Below, piece by piece: positions 29,960-37,631 of a DNA stretch of 64,000 bases (position 1 is its first letter; every line of letters starts with the position of its first letter). Position numbers and translations under genes: made by a program. Under the pieces are notes generated by a model. It did not search any database. It had not been told where the DNA came from and saw only the letters and a list, made by a program, of their open reading frames with translations. The DNA comes from Castellaniella defragrans. Its GTDB lineage: Bacteria > Pseudomonadota > Gammaproteobacteria > Burkholderiales > Burkholderiaceae_B. Location: positions 62,001-126,000 of the forward strand of contig NZ_JACHIB010000012.1 of assembly GCF_014203015.1 (NCBI RefSeq). The letters are read 5' to 3'.

Positions 29960-30430
29960 ATGGCCACCCCCCGCCCGATCTGGCACGCCGTGCGCGTCTC
30001 GCCCCTGCACGGCACCGGCGTCTTCGCCGCGCGCGACATCCCCGCCGGCACCCGCATCCTGGAATACGCGGGACGCCGCCTGACGGCGGAGCAGGCCGAC
30101 GCCCGCTGGCCGGTCGATCCTGACGACCCCTACCACACCTTCTATTTCTCGCTCAGCAGCGGCCGGGTGATCGACGGCGGCCAGCGCGGCAACGACGCGC
30201 GCTGGATCAACCACGGCTGCGCGCCCAACTGCGAGGCGCGCGAGAACGAGGCCGGCACCCGCGTGGCGATCTACGCGCTGCGCGACATCCCGGCCGGCGC
30301 GGAACTGCTCTACGACTACGGCCTGGTGATCGACGAGCCGCTCACCCGCACGCTCAAGCGCCACTACCGCTGCCGCTGCGGCGCGCCCGAATGCCGGGGC
30401 ACGATGCTGGCGCTGCCGGACGGTTCCTGA
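29960..30430 (+). CDS. Small SET-domain protein methyltransferase
   Basis: This 156-residue cytoplasmic protein is little more than a SET domain with a post-SET tail. It has VSPLHGTGVFAARDIPAGT at the start of the fold, the S-adenosylmethionine motif RWINHGCAPNCEA near 78, the catalytic-tyrosine region ELLYDYGLVID near 115, and the zinc cysteines in CRCGAPECRG near 139. SET enzymes methylate lysines; bacterial targets are known only for a few, such as Chlamydia histone-like proteins. The long form from a GTG at 29867 adds a low-complexity Pro/Ser tail and is unlikely. No neighbour suggests a target, but the genome encodes H1-like Lys/Ala tails (see TopB). Confidence 0.85.
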   Translation: MATPRPIWHAVRVSPLHGTGVFAARDIPAGTRILEYAGRRLTAEQADARWPVDPDDPYHTFYFSLSSGRVIDGGQRGNDARWINHGCAPNCEARENEAGTRVAIYALRDIPAGAELLYDYGLVIDEPLTRTLKRHYRCRCGAPECRGTMLALPDGS

Positions 30431-30599
30431 ACCGGCGCCCGTACCCCCCACCTCGCCGCCCGCAAGCGGTCCGGATTCGTCCGGCACCGGGCAGCCCGCG
30501 GGGACGGCTCGGCGTCCGTACTCATACCAACTGGCAAGCGCGCCGTTTCGCAGTAGGATTCAGTGTTGCCATCCGGCCCGACACCGCTCCGTCCGTTCC

Positions 30600-31124
30600 A
30601 TGCCCGACGACCACGCCGCCGATTCCGCCGACCTGCCCGCCTACGTCCCGCCCCCCGATCCCCCCCTGCGCGTCCCGCTGCGATTCGAGGACTGGCTGAC
30701 CGTGCTGACCCTGGGCGCCCTGGCCTGCATCACCCTGGCCAACGTGATCGTGCGCTACCTGACCGCCGAATCCTTCGCCTGGACCGAGGAAATCTCCATC
30801 TTCCTGCTGATCGTGCTCACCCTGAGCGCCAGTTCCTCGGCCTTCGTCCGCGTGCTGCACATCCGCATCGAACTGCTGGCCGACGGCGGCGGCCCCGCGC
30901 GGCAGCGGCGCTACGCCCTGGCCGCGGGCGCCGTCTCGCTGCTGTTCTTCGCCGGCCTGACGGTCCTGCTGGGCCGCATGGCGCTGGACGAATACAACTG
31001 GGGCGACACCTCCCCGGCCATCGGCGTGCCCACCTGGTGGTATTCCATGTGGCTGCCCGTGCTGTCGGCGGTCATCACCCTGCGCCTGGCCGGCATCCTG
31101 CGGCGCGCCTGGGAGCGCGCATGA
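30600..31124 (+). CDS. TRAP transporter small permease (DctQ), third set
   Basis: This 174-residue inner-membrane protein has a Pro/Asp-rich cytoplasmic N-terminal 28 residues, four hydrophobic helices and the motif FAWTEEISIFLLIVLTL that marks helix 2. Its stop overlaps the dctM start (ATGA), so the pair is translationally coupled. A possible promoter lies in the 169-base gap upstream (GTAGGAT near 30553). Confidence 0.88.
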   Translation: MPDDHAADSADLPAYVPPPDPPLRVPLRFEDWLTVLTLGALACITLANVIVRYLTAESFAWTEEISIFLLIVLTLSASSSAFVRVLHIRIELLADGGGPARQRRYALAAGAVSLLFFAGLTVLLGRMALDEYNWGDTSPAIGVPTWWYSMWLPVLSAVITLRLAGILRRAWERA

Positions 31125-32419
31125 TCCCCACCCTGCTGTTCGCGCTCTTCGTCGTGCTGATGGTGATCGGCGTGCCCGTGGGCATCGCCCTGGGGGCGGC
31201 CGGCACCCTGGCCATCGCCCTGGCCAATCCCGACACCCACTGGTTCGGCCTGATGGCGGTGTCGCAGAGCTTCTACGCCGGCCTGGCCAAATACCCCCTG
31301 CTCGCCATCCCCATGTTCGTGCTGGTGGGCTCGATCTTCGACCGCTCGGGCGTCGCCGCCAAGCTGGTGCGCCTGGCCCAGTCCATCACCGGCAACGGTC
31401 CCGGCATGCTGGCCGTGGTCGCCATCACCGTCGCCATGTTCCTGGGCGGGATCTCCGGCTCCGGCCCGGCCTGCGCCGCCGCCGTGGGCGCCATCATGAT
31501 CGGCGCCATGAACCGCGCCGGCTATCCCCGCGCCTACTCGGCCAGCGTGGTGGCGGCGGGCGCGGCCACCGACATCCTGATCCCGCCCTCGATCGCCATG
31601 ATCGTCTATTCGGTCCTGGTGCCGCAGGCCTCGGTGCCCGCCCTGTTCGCCGCCGGCATGTTCCCCGGCATCCTGGCGGGCATCGGGCTGATCATCCCGG
31701 CCGTCTGGCTGGCGCGGCGCCACAAGATGGGCGCGGCCGCCCGCGCCGAGCCCCGCCCGCCCTTCTGGCGCAGCCTGTTCGAGGCCATCCCGGGCCTGGC
31801 CGCCCCCGTCATCATCCTGGGCGGCATGCGCATGGGCTATTTCACGCCCACCGAGGCCGCCGTGGTGGCCGTGTTCTACGGCCTGCTCATCGGCATGCTG
31901 GTGCACCGCACCATCCGCGTGCGCGACCTGTTCCCCATCCTGCGCGAGGCCGGCGAGCTGTCCGCCGTCATCATGCTGATCGTCACGCTGGCGGGGATCT
32001 TCGCCTGGTCGCTGTCCACCCTGTCGATCATCGACCCGATCACCCACGCCATCGTGCACTCCGGCCTGGGGGAATACAGCGTGCTGACGCTGCTCATCCT
32101 GCTGCTGATCGTGGCCGGCATGTTCCTCGACGGAATCTCGATCTTCCTCATCTTCGTGCCGCTGATCCAGCCGGTCGCCATGGCTTTCGGCTGGGACCTG
32201 GTGTGGCTGGGCGTGGTGCTGACGCTGATGGTGGCGGTGGGCCAGTTCACCCCGCCGGTGGCCGTCAACCTGATGGTGTCCAGCAAGATCGCCCGGATCC
32301 CGATGGAAAGCACGGTGCCCTGGGTGCTGTGGCTGGTGGGCGGCATGCTCTGCACCCTGGTGCTGGTCGTGATATTCCCGCAGATCGCGCTCTGGCTGCC
32401 GCATTATCTGGGATACTGA
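31121..32419 (+). CDS. TRAP transporter large permease (DctM), third set
   Basis: This 432-residue protein has about 12 membrane helices and family motifs: IPMFVLVGSIFDRSG near 58, GGISGSGPACAAAVGAIM near 106, DILIPPSIAMIVYSVL near 148 and TPTEAAVVAVFYGL near 241. The 'SGPACAA' wording differs from the 'SGSxxAD' of the first set, so the three TRAP systems in this window are distinct rather than recent copies. The start at 31121 overlaps the dctQ stop. Confidence 0.93.
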   Translation: MIPTLLFALFVVLMVIGVPVGIALGAAGTLAIALANPDTHWFGLMAVSQSFYAGLAKYPLLAIPMFVLVGSIFDRSGVAAKLVRLAQSITGNGPGMLAVVAITVAMFLGGISGSGPACAAAVGAIMIGAMNRAGYPRAYSASVVAAGAATDILIPPSIAMIVYSVLVPQASVPALFAAGMFPGILAGIGLIIPAVWLARRHKMGAAARAEPRPPFWRSLFEAIPGLAAPVIILGGMRMGYFTPTEAAVVAVFYGLLIGMLVHRTIRVRDLFPILREAGELSAVIMLIVTLAGIFAWSLSTLSIIDPITHAIVHSGLGEYSVLTLLILLLIVAGMFLDGISIFLIFVPLIQPVAMAFGWDLVWLGVVLTLMVAVGQFTPPVAVNLMVSSKIARIPMESTVPWVLWLVGGMLCTLVLVVIFPQIALWLPHYLGY

Positions 32420-32516
32420 CGTCCATGCCGGCGCCCGCGGGCAGGCGGCGAGGCCCGGCCCGCGGGCGACCCGCCCGGCGGGTTCGTGCACGAGATTTTT
32501 CAAAGAGGAGACTGAC

Positions 32517-33542
32517 ATGCGCTTCAAACGACTCATCGGCGCCGCCGCGCTGGCCTTCACGGCCCTGGCCGCCGCCCTGCCGGCCCAGGCCGCCGACTAC
32601 AAGTCCGAATACAAGCTGTCCATCGTGGTGGGCACCAACTTCCCCTGGGGCCAGGGGGCGGTGATCTGGTCCGACCTGGTGCGCGAGCGCACCAACGGCC
32701 GCATCAACATCAAGGTCTACCCGGGCACCTCCCTGGTCCAGGGCGACCAGACGCGCGAATTCACCGCCATCCGCCAGGGCGTGATCGACATGGCCATCGG
32801 CTCGACCATCAACTGGTCGCCGCAGGTCAAGGAGCTGAACCTCTTCTCCCTGCCCTTCCTCATGCCCGACTACCCCGCCATCGACGCCCTCACCCAGGGC
32901 AAGGTCGGCGAGGAGCTGTTCGGCATCCTGTCCAAGAAGGGCGTGGTGCCGCTCGCCTGGGGCGAGAACGGCTACCGCCAGCTGTCCAATTCGGCACGCG
33001 AGGTCAAGACCCCCGAGGACGTCAAGGGCATGAAGCTGCGCGTGGTCGGCTCGCCGCTGTACATCGACATCTACACCGCCCTGGGCGCCAACCCGACGCA
33101 GATGAGCTGGGCCGACGCCCAGCCCGCGCTCGCCAGCGGCGCCGTCGACGGCCAGGAAAACCCGCTGTCCATCTACGCCGGGGCCAAGCTCTACGACGTC
33201 GGCCAGAAATACCTGAGCCTGTGGAACTACGTGGCCGACCCGCTGATCTTCGTGGTGAACAAGGACGTCTGGGATTCCTGGTCGCCCGAAGACCAGAAGA
33301 TCGTGCGCGAGGCCGCCGTCGAGGCGGGCCGCCAGGAAATCGTCATCGCCCGCAAGGGCGTGACCAGCACCGACGATTCCCTGCTGAAGGAAATCGAAGG
33401 CCACGGCGTCAAGGTCACCGTGCTCTCGCCCGAGCAGATCGGCGCCTTCGCCAAGGCCACCCAGCCGGTGTTCGACAAATGGGCCAAGCAGATCGGCCCC
33501 GACCTGGTGCAGCAGGCGCAGGCGGACATCGCCAAGCGCTGA
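32517..33542 (+). CDS. TRAP transporter solute-binding protein (DctP), third set
   Basis: This 341-residue periplasmic protein has a clear signal peptide (MRFKRLIGAAALAFTALAAA, cleaved after AQA). The ligand domain follows, with DVKGMKLRVVGSP as the carboxylate-binding arginine segment and AVDGQENPLSIYAG. Strong AAGAGGAGA lies before the ATG. It is 97 bases after dctM, long enough for an internal hairpin that may set a different expression level for the binding protein. The operon ends in an intrinsic terminator at 33560. The substrate is not evident, since the neighbours are a generic hydrolase and a TSUP permease. Confidence 0.92.
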   Translation: MRFKRLIGAAALAFTALAAALPAQAADYKSEYKLSIVVGTNFPWGQGAVIWSDLVRERTNGRINIKVYPGTSLVQGDQTREFTAIRQGVIDMAIGSTINWSPQVKELNLFSLPFLMPDYPAIDALTQGKVGEELFGILSKKGVVPLAWGENGYRQLSNSAREVKTPEDVKGMKLRVVGSPLYIDIYTALGANPTQMSWADAQPALASGAVDGQENPLSIYAGAKLYDVGQKYLSLWNYVADPLIFVVNKDVWDSWSPEDQKIVREAAVEAGRQEIVIARKGVTSTDDSLLKEIEGHGVKVTVLSPEQIGAFAKATQPVFDKWAKQIGPDLVQQAQADIAKR

Positions 33543-33559
33543 GCCCCGCACGGCCCCAC

Positions 33560-33588
33560 GCCCGGCGGGCCGCCGTCCGCCGGGCTTT
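33560..33588 (+). terminator. Rho-independent terminator of third TRAP operon
   Basis: GCCCGGCGG and CCGCCGGGC form a perfect 9-base stem around an eight-base loop, followed at once by TTTGCTT. It begins 17 bases after the dctP stop. This is one of the two clearest intrinsic terminators in the window. Confidence 0.8.
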
Positions 33589-33622
33589 GCTTGTCCCCAT
33601 CCTTCGCTTGTCCCCATCCCTC
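33589..33622 (+). repeat. 17-bp tandem repeat after the terminator
   Basis: GCTTGTCCCCATCCTTC is followed directly by GCTTGTCCCCATCCCTC: two copies with a 17-base period and one difference. They lie between the terminator and the ribosome-binding site of the next gene. Confidence 0.8.
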
Positions 33623-33641
33623 ATTTCCGCAGGAGTCCTCC

Positions 33642-34439
33642 ATGCCCGTCGTCGAAGTGCTCGATACACACGTTTCCTACGCCGTCGATGGCCAGGGCCC
33701 GGCGCTGGTGCTGGTCGCCGGCACGGGAGGCACGCTGGACAGCAACTGGGGCCACCTGGTGGCGCCCCTGGCTGCCCGCCGCACCGTCATCCGGCCCGAC
33801 TATTCCGGCTCGGGCGAGACCACCGATCCGGCCGGCGAACTGAGCCTGGACCTGCTGGCGGCCCAGGTGCTCGGGGCGGCCGACGCGGCGGGCGCCGAAT
33901 CCTTCGACCTGGCCGGCTTCTCGCTGGGCGCCTGCGTGGCGGCGCAGATCGCCGCCACGCAGCCGGGGCGCGTCCGCTCCCTGACCCTGCTCGCCGGCTT
34001 CTCCACCGGCCAGGATCCGCGCATGCGCATGCAGTCGGAACTCTGGCTCAATCTCATCCGCCACGATCCCCACGATTTCGCGCGGCTGATCCTGCTCACC
34101 GGCTTCAGCCCCGCCTTCCTCGGGCGCATGGACGCGGCCCAGCTGGCGCAATGGGCCGACGCGGTCGTCGTGTCCAACCGCTGGGAAGGCATCACCCGCC
34201 AGATCATGCTCGACACGCGCCTGGACATCCGCCCGCTGCTGCCCCGCATCGCCGCGCCCACCCTGGTCATCGGCTGCGCGCACGACGCCATGGTGCCCAA
34301 GGAGCACGCGCGCGCCCTGGCCGACGCCATCCCCGGCGCCCGCTACGCCGAACTGGACAGCGGCCACCTGGCGCCGTTCGAGCAGCCCGAGGCGTTCCTG
34401 AACCTGCTCGCCGCCTTCATCGACGCGCCGCGAGGCTGA
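33642..34439 (+). CDS. Alpha/beta hydrolase
   Basis: This 265-residue single-domain alpha/beta-fold hydrolase has the nucleophile elbow GFSLGAC near residue 90, the oxyanion region LVAGTGGTLDSNWG near 27, the acidic residue in VIGCAHDAMVP near 213 and the catalytic histidine in DSGHLAPFEQPE near 243. The start at 33642 has GCAGGAGT before it. It belongs with small esterases and beta-ketoadipate enol-lactonase-like enzymes; the sequence does not show which ester or lactone is cleaved. It is followed after 21 bases by a TSUP permease, so the two may be one unit. Confidence 0.85.
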   Translation: MPVVEVLDTHVSYAVDGQGPALVLVAGTGGTLDSNWGHLVAPLAARRTVIRPDYSGSGETTDPAGELSLDLLAAQVLGAADAAGAESFDLAGFSLGACVAAQIAATQPGRVRSLTLLAGFSTGQDPRMRMQSELWLNLIRHDPHDFARLILLTGFSPAFLGRMDAAQLAQWADAVVVSNRWEGITRQIMLDTRLDIRPLLPRIAAPTLVIGCAHDAMVPKEHARALADAIPGARYAELDSGHLAPFEQPEAFLNLLAAFIDAPRG

Positions 34440-34460
34440 ACGCGCCCGCCGCGGCACCCC

Positions 34461-35210
34461 ATGGAAATCACCTTCGACGTCGCCGTCCTGCTGTTCTTCG
34501 TCGCGCTGCTGGCCGGCATCGTCGATGCCATCGCCGGCGGCGGCGGGCTGATCACCATCCCGGCGCTGCTGGCCGCGGGCCTGCCGCCCGGCGCGGCCAT
34601 CGCCACCAACAAGATCGGCGGCATCGCCGGCTCGGCCGCCGCCACGCTGCACTTCCTGCGCATGCGCCAGATCGACCTGAAACGCAGCCGCCGAATGATG
34701 CTGGCCACCTTCCTGGGAGCGCTGGCGGGCGGGATCGCCCTGACCCGCATCGACGGCGGCGTGCTGCGCCAGGTGATCCCGTTCCTGCTGATCGGCTTCG
34801 CCCTGTACTTCCTGCTGTCGCCGCGCGTCGGCGCCGAGGACCGCGCCCAGCGCCTCACGCCCGCCCTGTACGCGGCCACCCTGGCGCCGCTGATCGGCTT
34901 CTACGACGGCTTCTTCGGCCCGGGCACGGGCACCTTCCTGGCGATCTCCTGCGTCACGCTGCTGGGCTTCAACCTGGTCAAGGCCACGGCGCACGCCAAG
35001 CTGCTGAACCTGTGCAGCAACCTCGCCTCGGTGCTGTTCTTCGCCGCCAGCGGCCACATCGTCTGGGCCTTCGGCCTGCCCATGCTGGCGGGCCAGTGGA
35101 TCGGCGGCACCATCGGCGCGCGCCTGGCCGTCACGCGCGGCCACCAGCTGATCCGCGTGCTGATGGTGATCATGGCGGTGATCGTGTCGGTGAAGATGCT
35201 GCTGGAATGA
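34461..35210 (+). CDS. TSUP (TauE/SafE) family permease
   Basis: This 249-residue inner-membrane protein has about eight hydrophobic helices and the TSUP opening motif GIVDAIAGGGGLITIPALLA near 19. A second copy-like hairpin is at YDGFFGPGTGTFLAI near 147, showing the internal duplication of the family. TSUP proteins export or take up sulfite, sulfoacetate, taurine-derived and other organic anions. The final codons (MLLE-stop) are part of a 17-base unit tandemly repeated past the stop. Confidence 0.88.
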   Translation: MEITFDVAVLLFFVALLAGIVDAIAGGGGLITIPALLAAGLPPGAAIATNKIGGIAGSAAATLHFLRMRQIDLKRSRRMMLATFLGALAGGIALTRIDGGVLRQVIPFLLIGFALYFLLSPRVGAEDRAQRLTPALYAATLAPLIGFYDGFFGPGTGTFLAISCVTLLGFNLVKATAHAKLLNLCSNLASVLFFAASGHIVWAFGLPMLAGQWIGGTIGARLAVTRGHQLIRVLMVIMAVIVSVKMLLE

Positions 35211-35265
35211 GCGCGCTGCTGGAATGAGCGCATTGCTGGAATGAACGTGCCGCGGGAATGAGCCC
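35198..35265 (+). repeat. Four-copy 17-bp tandem repeat spanning a stop codon
   Basis: Unit GCTGCTGGAATGAGCGC begins at 35198 and repeats exactly at 35215. Diverged copies follow at 35232 (ATTGCTGGAATGAACGT) and 35249 (GCCGCGGGAATGAGCCC). The first copy contains the last codons and the TGA stop of the TSUP gene; the others lie after it. As 17 is not a multiple of three, each copy shows its stop in a new frame. Confidence 0.9.
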
Positions 35266-35462
35266 GCGCCCCGGCCGCGGGCCGGGATGGCAACCGGCAT
35301 GGCAGGCCCGGTCAAGACGCCGCACCGGAATGCGCAAATAGTGGACCATCCCCGCGTCCGGATCCCGGGCGCGCAGGGCAAAGGAGAGCGCCCGGCCATT
35401 TCCCGCCGGCCGCAGACGCAGGGGCTCGCGACGAAGCCCCATCGAACAGCCGAGGTCCGCAC

Positions 35463-36962
35463 ATGTCATTCAACGCAAGACTCGACGCCCACCTGAACCA
35501 GGGCGTCATCGGGTTTCCCACGGCCCTGGCCAGCACCGTGGGCCTGATCATGGCCAGCCCCGTGATCCTGACCGCCACCATGGGCTTCGGCCTGGGCGGC
35601 AGCGCCTTCGCCATCGCCATCGTGATCGCCCTGGTGATGATGCTGGCGCAATCCACCACCTTCGCCGAAGCCGCCGCCATCCTGCCCACGACCGGCTCCG
35701 TGTACGACTACATTTCCTGCGGCATGGGGCGGTTCTTCGCCATCACCGGCACCATTTCGGCCTACCTGATCGTGCACGTCTTCGCCGGCACGGCCGAGAC
35801 CATCCTGTCGGGCGTCATGGCCCTGGTCAATTTCGAGCATCTCAACACCCTGGCCGAATCGGCCGGCGGCTCCTGGCTGCTGGGGGTCGCCTTCGTGCTA
35901 GTCTTCGGCGTGCTGAACGCCTTCGGGGTCAGCGTCTTCGGCAAGGCCGAAGTCGTGCTCACCTTCGGCATGTGGACCACGCTGATGGCGTTCGGCGTGC
36001 TGGGCCTGTTCGCCGCGCCGGCCGTCCGGCTCGACGGCTGGTTCGGCGCTTCGGAAATCGGCACCGACCCGCTCACCATCCTGTCGCTGGTGGGCATGGC
36101 CATGTTCATGTTCGTCGGCGCCGAATTCGTCACGCCCCTGGCGCCCGACCTGAAACGCTCGGCCCGGGTGCTGCCGCGCGCCATGGCCCTGGGCCTGTTC
36201 GGCGTGGCCGCCTGCATGTTCATCTACGGCGCGGCCATGCGGCGCCAGGTCGAGAACGTGCTGCTGGACCCGGCCCTCGGCGTCCGCCTGCTCGACACGC
36301 CGATGGCGATCCCGCAGTTCGCGCGCCAGGTCATGGGCGACATCGGCCCCATCTGGCTGGGCATCGGCTTCCTGTTCGCCGGCGCCGCCACCATCAACAC
36401 CCTGATGGCGGGCGTCCCGCGCATCATGTACGGCATGGCCGTCGACGGCACCCTGCCGCGCCTGTTCGCCTACCTGCATCCACGCTTCAAGACGCCGGTG
36501 GTCTGCATCGCCGTCGCCATGGCGATTCCCTGCCTGCACGCGCTCTGGCTGGGCGGCAACGCCGACCACCTGCTCAACCTGGTGCTCGCCGCGGTCTGCG
36601 CCTGGGCCACCGCCTACCTGCTGGTCACGCTGTCGGTCGTGATCCTGCGCATCCGCCGCCCCGACCTGCCGCGCGCCTACCGCGCGCCCTTCTTCCCCCT
36701 GCCGCAGATCGTCTCCAGCGCCGGCATGCTGCTGGGCATGTGGTTCATCACGCCGCCGGGCATGGATCCCGCGGACGTGTACGTGTCCTTCGCCCTCATG
36801 CTGGGCGGCACGGCGGCCTACGCCCTGTTCTGGACCCTGGCCGTCCAGCGCGTCCATCCCTTCCGCCCCGTGCCGGTCGAGGAAGTCCTCGAAAAGGAAT
36901 TCCGCGCCCGCGCGGCGGCGCAGCCGGCCCCGTCCCATGTCCTGGCTGCGAAGGCTGTCTGA
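35463..36962 (+). CDS. APC-family amino acid/amine permease
   Basis: This 499-residue protein has about 12 hydrophobic helices and the APC-superfamily layout. The unwound first helix reads GFPTALASTVGLIMASPVIL near 14, and AILPTTGSVYDYISCGMG is the helix 2-3 loop. It probably exchanges or imports an amino acid or polyamine. It overlaps the following DUF3156-like gene by 26 bases and is upstream of a FeaR-like regulator, a PuuB-like oxidase and a cupin, so amine or aromatic-amine use is a reasonable guess. Confidence 0.88.
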   Translation: MSFNARLDAHLNQGVIGFPTALASTVGLIMASPVILTATMGFGLGGSAFAIAIVIALVMMLAQSTTFAEAAAILPTTGSVYDYISCGMGRFFAITGTISAYLIVHVFAGTAETILSGVMALVNFEHLNTLAESAGGSWLLGVAFVLVFGVLNAFGVSVFGKAEVVLTFGMWTTLMAFGVLGLFAAPAVRLDGWFGASEIGTDPLTILSLVGMAMFMFVGAEFVTPLAPDLKRSARVLPRAMALGLFGVAACMFIYGAAMRRQVENVLLDPALGVRLLDTPMAIPQFARQVMGDIGPIWLGIGFLFAGAATINTLMAGVPRIMYGMAVDGTLPRLFAYLHPRFKTPVVCIAVAMAIPCLHALWLGGNADHLLNLVLAAVCAWATAYLLVTLSVVILRIRRPDLPRAYRAPFFPLPQIVSSAGMLLGMWFITPPGMDPADVYVSFALMLGGTAAYALFWTLAVQRVHPFRPVPVEEVLEKEFRARAAAQPAPSHVLAAKAV

Positions 36963-37521
36963 GGCCCTGGACCGGCGCGGCCCCGCCGGCTATCGGCCGG
37001 GAGTCACGCTGGGGCACGTGCGGCGGGACTTCCACGACTGGCGCTGCGAACCGCTGGACGCGCGCGGCGCCCGCTTCGGCCGGCCCGGCGCGGCGCTGGT
37101 GTTCGAGGTGCGGGAGCGCACGCAGTCCGAGCTGCTGATGCATCTCGTGCTGACGGACTTCATCGTCCGGGCGCCCGCCCGCCACCCCGCGCCCGCCCGG
37201 CTCGACGTCCGCCACACCGGCGCCTGGCGCCGCACCGGCCTGCGCTACGCGGCCCGGCGCGGCGCGCCGCCGCCCGAGGCGCTGCTGGCCGAACTGCGCG
37301 AGGACCCCGCGCTGCGCGCGGCGCTGATGCCGCTGGACTTCAAGCGCCTGCGCATCGAACGCCAGGCCGCCGGCTGGACCGCCACCCTGGAGCACATGGC
37401 CGGCAGCGAGGTCGTCAACCGCATGCCGGCCTTCCGGCGCTACATCGCCTTCGCCCCGGCGCAGCGCGACGCCCTGCTGGCCGCCCTGGCGCGCCTGCAG
37501 GCCATCCTGGCGCGGCACTGA
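36937..37521 (+). CDS. DUF3156-like protein
   Basis: This 194-residue, Arg/Ala-rich soluble protein has no signal peptide or membrane helix. It resembles, by my recollection of the family, DUF3156 proteins, which occur beside amino-acid permease genes (GYRPGVTLGHVRRDF near 19; TLEHMAGSEVVNRMPAFRRY near 150). The function is unknown. Its start lies inside the last nine codons of the permease gene in another frame, implying coupled translation and a linked role. I am confident it is a real gene because the frame spans the whole gap and fits the operon; the family name is tentative. Confidence 0.65.
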   Translation: MSWLRRLSEALDRRGPAGYRPGVTLGHVRRDFHDWRCEPLDARGARFGRPGAALVFEVRERTQSELLMHLVLTDFIVRAPARHPAPARLDVRHTGAWRRTGLRYAARRGAPPPEALLAELREDPALRAALMPLDFKRLRIERQAAGWTATLEHMAGSEVVNRMPAFRRYIAFAPAQRDALLAALARLQAILARH

Positions 37522-37562
37522 GCCGCCGATCCGGATTAGCCCGGATACCCGGACGCCGGCGA

Positions 37563-37596
37563 TCTCTGTATAACTAACATATTAGTCATAGAGAGT
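37563..37596. promoter_or_regulatory. AT-rich imperfect inverted repeat upstream of the FeaR-like gene
   Basis: TCTCTGTATAACTAA and TTAGTCATAGAGAG form an imperfect palindrome around CATA, an AT-rich island in very GC-rich DNA, 35 bases before the regulator start. It may contain the promoter (TATAAC as a -10) and an autoregulatory site. Confidence 0.5.
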
Positions 37597-37631
37597 GCGC
37601 CAGCCCCGGCCCCCGCGCAGGAGGAATCCCC

